A DNA stretch of 64,000 nucleotides from Aureliella sp046290675 (GTDB lineage Bacteria; Planctomycetota; Planctomycetia; Pirellulales; Pirellulaceae): positions 310,001 to 374,000 of the forward strand of contig JBKAHA010000006.1 in NCBI GenBank assembly GCA_046290675.1, written 5' to 3'. The number at the start of each line of letters is the position of its first letter. Positions within the stretch are counted from its first letter, which is position 1. The notes under the pieces were generated by a model, which did not search any database, was not told the DNA's origin, and was given only the letters and a program-made list of their open reading frames with translations. A program made the position numbers and the translations under genes. Shown here piece after piece: positions 19,101 through 31,100 of this stretch.

Positions 19101-22100
19101 AGACGGCCAGCCGCTGGTCTACTCGGTCGTGTCAGGACCGGAAGCAATGTCCATCGATGAGAGTAGCGGTGCGTTGGTCTGGGAAACGACCGAAGGCGAT
19201 GTTGGCAATCACAGTATCACACTGCGTGCGACCGATCCTTACGGTGCTTTCGTCGAGCAGAGTTTCACGCTTGAGGTCATTGAATCGCTGCCCAACCGGC
19301 CTCCCGTCTTTGTAACCGATCCAGTTACCGAAGCGACCGCGTCGAGCGGATTTGAAATCACGACGGTGGGTGTTGGCAATCTGCCGGCCGGGGTTTCGAT
19401 CGTCAGTGGTTTTCAAGGACCGAGGTTGGTGACTGCCAATGAAGGCGATCAAACGATTGGTGTTTACGCAGGTGAAAACAACGATCGCTTTGACAATGCG
19501 ACGAGCTATTCGACGGGCTTTCCGACCGCTGATGGACAGCTGTTTGATGTGGGTTACAGCGTTGATATCGGCTTGCGGCCTTTCCGGACTCAATCCGACA
19601 GGAACGAAGTTTTGGGCCTCGACCAAGCCGATATCAATGGCGATGGCATCCTGGACATGGTCGCGATGGCCGTGAACCAATTCACCGAAAACGGCACTCA
19701 GTATGAGTTCTCGATTACCAGCTTGATTGGTGATGGAAATGGAGGCTTCGAGGGTAGCGAAATTTACTTCGGCTCCATAGGCACCAACAGTTACAGCTTC
19801 CAAAATCTGCTGCTGCGAGACATCAACGGCGATGGTTGGGCAGACGTGTTGGCCGTCGAACGGGCGCCCAGCGCGCGACTGATTACGTTACTGAACAACG
19901 GGGATGGCACTTTCGCAGATGCGACCTTTCAGACGTTTAACAATGGCAGGCTGAGTGATTTTCGCGTCGTCGATGTTAACGGTGACGGCGCTGCGGATCT
20001 TATTGGTCGTACCGCACAGGTCGGGGGCGGTTCTATCTACGAAGCGGTCTGGCTGGAAGGCAACGGCGACGGCACATTCGAAGAACCCGTTGTCATTGCA
20101 TCGGCTGGCAGCAATGGAAACGGACCTCGAGCCCCCATGCAGTGGCCACACGATGTAGGCGACGTTAACGGCGATGGGAATGTAGACTTCGCCATCGTTA
20201 CCCAGGCGGGTGTCGGGGTTTACCACAACGATGGAGCAGGTAATTTCACACTGGCGAACCAGGTGCAAACCTTTGTTCCGAGGCCAGACGACTGGCTTCG
20301 CGTAGCCGACTTCGATGGCGACGGCAACATGGATTTGCTGCGATTCGATACCTTCAATGCACGACTTGAACTTTTCACCGGAACAGGTGATGGCATCAAT
20401 TTTGACCGACGAATTGTCGCAAACCCCGACGGATCCGGCGGCAACGCGGCGGGCGGGTTTGAGCCGACGGATATCGATGGCGATGGTGATTTGGATATCG
20501 CTCTGGGCGTCAGCTCATCCAACCAAGTCTCGATATGGATTGGGATCAATGACGGAACTGGTGATTTCGAAATTCGAGAGTACGCAACGCAGGATTTCTC
20601 GGGCAACATTAATCCCAATCAGTCCTCGACCATCGTGCGCGGCGCGATGTTTGGCGACTACAACAACGATGGTGTGACCGATTTCTCGTACTACACCCAA
20701 AGCGGTGATTTTGACGGCGTCGGCATTCGACTAGGAACGCGACCGGGCGAATTCGGTACATCACGGAGTATTCCTTGGGTTGAGAATCCACGATTCGAAG
20801 TCGCTGTACCCGGTGATATTGATGGCGATGGCGACATCGATCTCGTGGATACCAACAACGATCGTACCTTCCTCAACCTAGGCAACGGCACGTTCTCGGA
20901 TCCGATTCCTGCCAGCGGTCAAATTGGTGGCGGTCCTGCAGGCACCTCGGCGGACTTCAATCTCGATGGGTTGGACGATATCGTGGGTCCCTATAGTACG
21001 CGTAGCACGGGAGGCTACTTTGTCGGACTCAGCAACGGCGATGGCACCTTTTCTATTACCGAGCGAGTCTCCAGCGGCACTTTCTACAATTACGACAACT
21101 TCGCTGCCGCAGATCTCAATGGCGATGGGTATCCGGACTTTTATACCAAGAACGCAATCGACAACTACATCGACTTTTTCATTAACGACTCTTCAAATCC
21201 TGGTTTCTTCACCCGCTCGCTCCGCTACACACCTCCAGCCGGGTCGCAGGGCGTCAATGTCTCCCAGTGGGACAGCGCCTACGACGTGGGCGATTTCACA
21301 GGCGATGGAATCTTGGATTTTGCGACCGCCGAACGCGAAGCAATTGGCGACATCATCAAAGTCGTTGTGTATCAGGGGGATGGAACGGGCGCGTTCACTC
21401 GCTACAGCGAACTAGCAGGATTCGATGAAGACAACCAAGCATCTATTCTTGGCAGAAGCGTCGAGCCCGGTGATTTCGTCGGCGGTGACATTGATGGCGA
21501 CGGTGACCGAGATCTAATGGCCGCATCGTTTCTGGGGACGCGCGTATTCCTCAACGATGGCACTGGCAATTTCTCGTTTGAACGTCTGCTGCGCACGACC
21601 GGAACCGATCAAAGAAGGCGGGAATCGTGGTTGGTGGATTTCAACGAAGACGGCAACTTGGATTTCTTTCAGACGGGTCAGAATAGCTCCGGACCGCTTT
21701 CGGTTTGGCTAGGCGATGGACAGGGTAATTTCTCGTTGGAAGAATCCGTCGGCGTTGTCGCATCGATTCCCGCCGCAGGGAATCCCTTCGCCGATATTGA
21801 CGGCGACGGGCATTTGGATTTCGTATACGCCACGGGCGGCAACGGCAACTACGGCAGCGACGATGCAGTCATCTTCGCCGGCCGCCGCGATGATTTGGTT
21901 GATGTTGTGGCCATTGATTTGAATGGTGACGGCAACGAAGAGATCCTGGCCGTCCAGGAGCAGATGGATCGCTTGCAAATTTTTGTCGGCGACAATCTTG
22001 GCGGACTCACTCGGCAGCCCGACCTACAAACTGGACGCGCTCCTCAAGCGGTGGCCGTCGGTGATCTTGATGCAGATGGACAGTCAGAAATCTTCACCGC

Positions 22101-25100
22101 GAACCGTGCTTCGCGAACGCTTGGGATATTCATCGGAGATCTGGAAAACGGTTACGCCCAGTCAGAAATTGCGGTGGGCACCGGGCCGATTGATGTTGAA
22201 ACAGCCGATGTCGACGGAGATGGTAATGCGGACGTCGTCGTGCTCGACGATGGGGAAAACGCGCTATGGGTTCTTTCCGGCAGCGGTGATGGAAGTTTGT
22301 CGGCGCCGATTGCGATCCCACTGGGCGATCGGCCCTCGCGATTCGTGCTCGCTGATGTCGATGGCGACGGCAATGAAGATGCGGTCATCACTTTGCCCGA
22401 TTCGCAGCGGTTGATGATCGTGCCGTCCATTGGCAACGGGACGGCGGCACAGCCCGTCTATGTTAGCCTTTCCGAGACGCCCACCGACGTCGCCGCGATT
22501 CAACTGAACGATGATGGCAACTTGGATTTGGCGGTCGCGTTGGGCGATTTGAATACGATCGAAGTGTTTTACGGGCTGGGACAAAACCAGTTCGCACGTC
22601 CGCAAGCAATCGCCGTGGGCGAGTCTCCCAGTCGTATCACCGTCGCCGACGCCGATGAAGATGGCCGACAGGATCTCGTCGTTTCGAATTCTGGCGATGC
22701 AACGGTTAGTGTGATCTACAACCGTTTTGATCCGAATGAAGTCTACCGCTACGATTCGGATGCAATCGATCCGGACGATGATACGTTGACGTATGCGATT
22801 GTTGAGGGGCCAGGCGGACTCATCATTAATTCTACGACTGGGGCTTTGCTCTGGGCCGCATCGCCGGACCAAGTCGGCGTTCATGACGTCGTCATCTCTG
22901 CCGATGACGGACGCGGTGGAGTGGCAACGCAGTCTTTCAAAATCGCAGTCAAACCGGCTCGGGAGAATTCCTCGCCGCTGATCGCCACGTCGCCAGATTT
23001 ACAGATCGGTGCAGGAGACGCTTTCACCTATGACGCCTCGGCCATCGATGGCGATGGTCATCCACTGCGTTACCGCTTACTCGAAGGCCCTGAAGGTTCA
23101 ACTCTTGATCCGGTGTCCGGCGAACTTCGCTGGGACACTCGCAACGACTCGGCACTGAGCACTTTTATTCCTTGGGCGAGCACTGGCTACGTTCGTACTC
23201 CGGTAAACGAAGCACTTCAACCGGAGTCAATCACTGTCGAAGGTTGGTTCAACTGGACTCAGTTGCCTGCTGGAAACGGAGCCGACTATGTATTTTACCG
23301 ATCCAACGATTCCGGCTTTGCCTACGGATTGTCCAATCGCTTCAATAACACCTTGCGGTTCGAAGCGCACACCGACGGCGGTTACCAATTCTATGATTTC
23401 CCGTTCTCGTTCGAAGCCAATCGGTGGTATCACTTTGCGATCACCATAGACGATGCAACGAACGAAATCTCGGTCTACGCCGATGCGCAGTTGCTGTTTA
23501 CCCGACCACTACCGGGATCCATAGCCTATTCGAATCGCAGTCCATCGATTCATGACAACGGTAACCAATTTCAGGGTTCCACTGAAAATTACCGAATCTG
23601 GAATGTAGCTCGTGATGCCGAGCAAATCCGAGAAGGCCTAACAAAGCAGTATGACAACGAACTATCGCTGGTACTCGATTATCGATTCGGCGAGGACAAC
23701 GAGACTTCAGTCCGCGATTACAGCGGCAATGGAAATCATGGCTACCGCGTAGCTAACGGCAATCCGCCCGGAGCTGCCGACGGACTGGCCGATCCCGGTT
23801 CGTATGACTTTACGATCGGCGTCGAGGACGGTCGTGGCGGCTACGACGAGCAGAGCTTCACACTCGAAGTCGTTCCTGAGTTGCGAGGTAGTATCGTCGG
23901 GAATATCTTCGATGACGTGAACGGCGATGGCCTTCGCAACGACGGGAGCGAAGAAGGCATTCCGGCCGAACTGGGTCTGGAGGGCTGGCAGCTCTACATC
24001 GACGCCAATCAGAACGGCTACCCGGATCCTCATGAGTGGCAGACGGTTACCGATGCCGACGGGAACTACCGTTTCGAAGGTCTATTGCTTGGCGAATACG
24101 AAGTCAGCGTTTCGCCGTTTGCTGGCTACGAGACTCCGGATTCCTTTACGGCGACGGTCATTAGTCAAACGTTGAGCGACTTAGATTCGTTTGCCTCATC
24201 ACCACTCGACATCGCAGCGAGGCAATTGGAACTGAGCCGCATTGAAGGTCAACTGCGAACCGAAGACGGAGCGGCGATCAGCTACTGGAAAGTCTTCGTC
24301 GACGCGAATGCCAACGGCTCGCGAGACGAAGACGAAGCCATGGCTGTCTCCGATCGCTTTGGCAACTACTCGCTGTTCGGTCTTGAGTCTGGCGAGTATT
24401 CGGTCCTGGCGGACTTGCCTGCCGGCTGGACGACATCGACTGGTCCCGGTGTTGTTTCGCTTGCTGCCGACGAGGTGAATTCAGGCAACGATTTTGTCTT
24501 GGCTCCAAGCAACACATCGGTAACCGGAGGCGTTCACTTTGTGACGATGCCGAACCAGGAGTTGGAAGCGAGGCAGACATTTAGCTACGCGTCGATCGCC
24601 ATGAGCATTGGTGACGAACCACTGACATACGATCTGTCTCTCGCTCCTGAAGGCATGACCATTGATCCTCAAACCGGTCTGGTTGCCTGGCGGCCGACGA
24701 TTGGACAAGTCGGCGAGCACCTCGTCGTGTTGCGTGCGACTAGTGAATCTGGATCGGTTTCCTTGCACGATTTCTACCTGACGGTAAGTGCGCCGAACAC
24801 ACCACCGACCGTTTTGACTGAGCCCGACAACGCGAGCTTGCCGCTGGGAGTTCCTGGCCAAGCCTTCGTTGGTTCAAACTTCGCATACGTTATCCTCGCC
24901 CAAGATGCAGAAGGGCAAGAGCTGCAATATGCATTGGCTGCGGGACCCGCTGGTGCGACGATCGATTTGACGACCGGAAGAATGGATTGGACGCCTGAGC
25001 TGGCGCAACTCGGGCAGCAGGATTTCGAAGTTCGCGTGTCGGACAGCCTCGGTGCCGAGTCAACATTCGCGTTTGCGGTCAACGTCGTCGAGAACGCTCC

Positions 25101-28100
25101 GACCGCTTTGCCAATTGAACTAACGCAGCCACGTTCGACAGCAGCCATTGGCGTCGACTATTTCGGACGAGTCCAAGCAAGGGATGCACTTGGACGAGAT
25201 GTGAATTGGTCGCTGGACAGTGGCCCAGATGGCCTGACTCTCAGTGAAGATGGTCTGATCGAATGGACCCCCACTGCGGCCCAGTTGGGAACTCAGACGA
25301 TTCGAGCCACGGCCATCACCGTGGACGGCGTGCAAGAGGCCGTCGCTTTCGATATCGAAGTACTCGGGCGGCTGCAAAACGCGGCGCCCGTCTTTGTGTC
25401 GGATCCAATTGAATCGGTTTCGCTTGGAGAAGAATACTTCTTTGAACTAGCGGTCCAGGATACGGACCTGGACGTCCTCGCTTTCACGCTGCTCGAAGGC
25501 CCGGTGGGCATGAGCGTCCATCCGTCTGAAGGCTTTCTGCATTGGACTCCCGAGCAAGATCAACTGGGAGAGCACACGGTTCGAGTTCAAGTTGCCGATC
25601 CCACCGGCGACATGGATGTGCAAGAGTTTACGCTTACGGTCAGCCGTTTTGGTGGGCCGCCACGGATTGTCAGCTTCCCACCGACGCAAGCGTTTGTGGG
25701 CAATAGTCTGCGATACACCATCGACGCGGTGGACGGAGAAGGTGATCCACTGAAGTACTCGTTGCTGACCGCACCGGATGGAATGTCGATCGTTGAAGAA
25801 ACTGGCGAGATTGTTTGGACACCGACGATCGATCAAGTTGGCAACCAGCAAGTGGCCATTCAAGTTAGCGATGGCATTGGTGGTGCGTCCACCCAAGCTT
25901 TTGTCATTTCCGTCGCCGATGGCGTTCCCAACTTGGCGCCCGAAATCAGCACCAACGCGCCTCGATTCACGGCCGTCGGCAGCGAGTACCAATACAGCTT
26001 TGCCGCAACGGATCCAGAGGGCACTGTTTTGACGTATTCCTTGGGAAGAGGACCTGATGGAATGTTGGTGGACGCAATGAGCGGTGCGGTGACCTGGACG
26101 CCAACCGTAGATCAAGCCGGCAAGCACATCGTGACGTTGATTGCCACCGACGAGGGCGGAGCAACCGCGATTGAATCCTTCGAGATCGATGTGCTCGCAG
26201 CGAACCGTGCACCCGAGATCACTAGTGTGGCTCCCGTGCAGGCCACGGCTGGAGCCGCGTTTAGCTACACCGTGTTGGCGGCTGACGCAGATCTCGATCC
26301 GTTGCAATTCGAGTTGCTCGACGCACCCGGCGGCGCGTCCATCGATCGTTTTGGTCAGATCAATTGGACTCCGGCAATCGTTGATCTTGGGCAGCACACA
26401 TTCAGTGTCCAAGTCACAGATCCGCGTGAAGGCGTCGCAGTTCAGAGCTTCGACATTGAAGTCGTTGAAGATACGGTGGCGCCGCTCGTCAGTTTGATTG
26501 AGGTACCGAACGACGGCTCGCGAAACATCCTGCCATGGCAGGGACCATTCGTTGTTTACGCCCGGGCGATCGACAATGTCGGCATCGCCTCGCTGACGCT
26601 CGAAGCCAACGGCCAAGAGATCGCACTGGATGCGGCTGGGACGGCAACCTTTACTTTCGAAGATTGGACATTCCAAACCATCACTGCGACTGCAACTGCC
26701 GTTGATACCAGCGGCAATGTGGCAACGCAGACGACCGTCTTCAACTACGATTTCCCCGAGGGCTGGAGCGGCGCAGGCACTGAGAATATTCCGACGGCCA
26801 TCATCAGTTCGCCTTCGGAAGCGGATTCGGTCGTTGGCATCGTCCAGATCGAAGGCACGGCCGACCACGAAGATTTCGATTCCTACCGTTTGTCCTATCG
26901 TCGAGCAGACGAATCCACCTACACCGAGTTCGCAAGAGGCGATACCGCGGTGGTCGACGGCGAACTGGGCGTGTGGGACACGAGCTTGCTGCTGAATGAC
27001 GAGTACTTCATCCGTTTGGAAGTGGCCACAAGCGAAGGCGTCGTCAACGTGGCTGAACATAACGTTGGTCTGGCCGGCGAATTGAAGCTCGGGAACTTTC
27101 AGTTGAGTTTCACCGACATGGTCATTCCCGTTGCAGGGATCCCCATCGAGATTACTCGCATTTACGACACGTTGCAGGCTGACCGCGAAGGCGACTTTGG
27201 CTTTGGCTGGAGGCTTGAATACCGCGATACGGATCTACGAGTTGGCTTGCCAAGTAGCGGACTCGAAGACATCGGTATTTTCCCCGCGTTACGATCCGGT
27301 GTGAAAGTCTACTTGAATGTTCCGGGCGAAGGCCGGCAGGGATTCACCTTCAATCCGGATATCCGTGTGTTACCTGGGTTCGGCGGCAACAATTTGGTAC
27401 TCGCTCGACCTCGATTTACTCCCGACCCAGGAGTCACCGCGACATTATCGACCGGCACAAGTAGCTATTTGCAAGTCAACGAGCGCGGCGAACTCTACGC
27501 TCCCGGCGGCATTCCCTATAACCCCGCCTCTCCCGACTTCGGCGGCGCCTATGTATTGACGACACAGGAGGGCATCACCTACCGCATCAATGGCGCGACT
27601 GGGAAATTGGATTCTGCTCGCGATGACGAAGGCAACAGCGTGCTGTTTGAGGACGACGGAATCTTCGTTTCTGGCGGCGAGCAGCTCGTTTCGATTGCGC
27701 GTGATTCACAGGATCGAATTACTGAGATTCAAGATCCCGAGGGAGGAACGCTCAACTTCAGTTATTCGAATGGAAAGCTCTCAAGCTATTCGGATCGCGA
27801 GCGCAGCGAAGTGCAATTCACCTACGATGTAGCTACCGGCTTTCTTGATGAGATCATTGATCCTCTTGGGCGTGCGGGTACTCGATCGGAGTATGACGAA
27901 AATGGTCGGCTGCGTAGGGTTGTCGACTCAAATGGGAATGCAATCGATGTTGACCATGATGCAGAGACACGCGTTCAAGTCGTCCACAATCGGCTAGGGA
28001 ATGCAACTACTTTCTTCTATGACGATTCAGGGAATGTCGTCCAGGAAGTTGATGCTTTGGGTGGGGTGATAAGTCGTGAGTATGATTCGCGCGGAAACTT

Positions 28101-31100
28101 AATCGAAGAAGTGGATCCGTCAGGTGTTCGAGTTCGTTTTCAATATGATGCGAATGGGCGATTATTGTCCGAGACCGACGGCGGCGGAGCCACAACTCGC
28201 TACGAATACAATGTGGACGGGCAACCCGTGGCCGTTGTCGATGCAGTTGGTAATAGGAGCAGTGTCGTCTACGAGGATGGTCGCGTGGTGGCCGTTCAGG
28301 GGCCTCTTGGGACGCGTACTTTCTCACAAGAAGGTGGCGTCATCACTGAAACTGATGCGACGGGTAGGATCACAACCGTCGATATCAATGCGAATGGCCT
28401 TGTCAATGGAATTAACGACGGCCAGAACGCCTCTCTATTCTCCACCGATCGAAACGGCAATGTTCTTTCTGAGACCCAGCTCACGCAAAGCGGCAATCTG
28501 GTTACCGAGTTCACTTGGGATGGCGAGGGACGCCTCGTCGCAACTCGGGATTCGTTTGGCAACCTAACTAGGAATGAATACGATGCGATCGGTAATCGGG
28601 TCGCTCAGATAGACCCGTTGGGCCGACGGACGGAGTACCGATATGACTCACTGAACAATCTAGTCGAGACGATCTTTCCTGATGCCACACCGGAAGATCT
28701 ATCCGACAATCCTGTCTTGCGGTACGAGTACGATGAAAACAGCCGTCTCATCGCCGAAATCGATGAGTCGGGAAACACCACCAGGTTTTCCTACGATCGG
28801 CTTGACCGGCTTATTGAGACTCTGTTTCCCGATGATACGGAAGGTGATGATTCGGATAACGCCCGCCTTACGCGGGAATACGATGCGGCAGGTAGGCTTA
28901 TTGCCGAGATCGACGAGAGCGGGCATAGGACCGAATATGAGTATGATTCCATCGGTCGGCTCCAACTGATACGAGACGCCTTGGGCGGCGAAACTCGCAG
29001 AGCTTACGATTCGCTTGGAAATCTATCAAAGGTCACTGATCCGAACGGGTATATGACCGCATACTCCTACGATGCAGCTGGGAATCTTATCCAGACTACG
29101 TACGCAGACAATACTGTCGTTAAGTCCGAGTATGACCAAGCTGGACGACAGATCGCATCTGTCGATCAGTTGGGCAGGGCTACACGTTATCGCTATGACC
29201 GAAGTGGGCAACTAGACCAGATCACAGACGCGCTAGGTAATTCAACGACATATACCTACGATGATCGCGGCAACGTCATTGAAGTCGTGGATGCGAACGG
29301 AGACAAAACGAGCCGTGAATTTGATATCTACGGTCGGGTCCTTGCCGAGACAGATGCATTGGGGCAACGAACGTCATACACGTTTGACTCAATCGGACGC
29401 CTACTTGCGACGACTGATTCGAACGGAGCAACGACGACATTCGAATATGACGAGCGAGACCGTTTGGTCCGCGAAGTGCGCGTTGACGGAAATTCATCGT
29501 TCACATACACGCCAACAGGTTTGTTGGAGTCGTATTCGGATGTGGACGGGGCCTACTTCCAAACTTGGGACAGTCGGGGACGTCTACTGACAAAGGACAA
29601 TCCAGATGGTCAGCAGATTTCTTACAGCTATGACCCAACGGGTAACATCACTCGTATCGAGTCTGAGGCAGGTATTCGCAGCTATCTGTATGACGAAAAT
29701 GGCCGCATGGTTTCGATCGTCGATCCATCAGGTGGTCAAACTGAGTACGAATATGACGCTGCTGGTAACCTCGTAAGCATTGTGCTTCCAAATGGTATCT
29801 CTGAGTCTCGTCAATTTGATGAGTTAAATCGACTCGTTCTGAGTCAAACTAGCGACGAACAAGGGCTAATAGAAGTTGTTCGATACTCTTTCGACGCAAC
29901 TTCGCGGCTTGAAACGGTGACTAGCACTTTGGGCGTGATGACCACCTACGCGTACGATGCCGTGGACCGTCTTATATCGGAAATTGCTGATGACGGGACA
30001 TCTCGGAATGTGCGTATTTACGAATATGACGCGGAAGGAAACAGGCTACGACAAACCGATAATGGTCTCGAGACGACTTATGAGTACGACTCGGACGATC
30101 GTTTGATTCGTGAAGTGACCAATGGGGCGGTTAAAGAGTATGAATATGATCGCAATGGCAATCTAATTCGCGAAAGTAGCTCAGGCAGTACCAGTTTCTA
30201 CGCGTGGGATAGCAGGAATCTGCTTGTCGGTGTAGATCGAGATGGAGACGGTACATCCGAGATTAGGTACGGGTATGACGCTCAAGGTATTCGCGATGAG
30301 ATGTTTAGCGATGGCGATAGGATTGGCTATGTCGTTGACACGAACCGCTCGCTAGAGGTTGTCTTGGAAGAGGTTTCCGAATCAACGACTACGCACTTCA
30401 CCTACGGTGATGGAATAGTCTTTAGCTCTTCTAGTGGATCGCAAGATTACTATTACCATAGCGACATTCGCGGCAATGTTGTGAGGCTGTCTGATCCGAC
30501 CGGTACCGTTATTCAGGAGTACTCCTACTCGGCATTTGGAGAGATCTTGGGATCGCCAGAGCTAATCGTAACCAACTTATTCCTTGGTGAACGGCTGAGT
30601 GAGGATGGTTTGTATCACCTCCGTGCACGTAGCTATGACTTCCGAACCGGACGGTTCATCAGTAAAGATCCGTTTCCCGCCGATTACGAAGATAGTCTGT
30701 CCTTTAATCGCTTCGTTTACGCACAATCCGACCCGATTAATAACAATGACCCGACGGGCTTATTCTCAGTCAAAGGAGTTCTCGTGTCGGTCGCGATCAA
30801 TGCGACGATATCGGGTGCAATCGTTCTAAAGACTGGCGGAGGAATCAAGGATTTCGCTCAAGACTTTGCCATTGGCATGCTCTTTGGGGGAATTTTCAAG
30901 GGCATTTCGGTTGGTGTAAAGTCAATCCGCGGACTCTACGCCGCGAAGGCTCTGGGGAGCACAGGCAGTACGGTCGCTAGTACGGCGGCAAGCCAGGCGG
31001 CTAAGGAAGCGGCCAAAGAAGCCACCAAAGCAAGCGTCAAACTCGCAAACTACCTTATTCGAAGAAGTATTCTCCGTACGTCGACCAACCAGAAGCTTCT

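Noticed and set aside
25447..27060. 537-residue antisense frame inside the giant gene
   Set aside because: A long shadow frame caused by the codon composition of the He_PIG repeats; His/Arg/Asp-rich with no family character.
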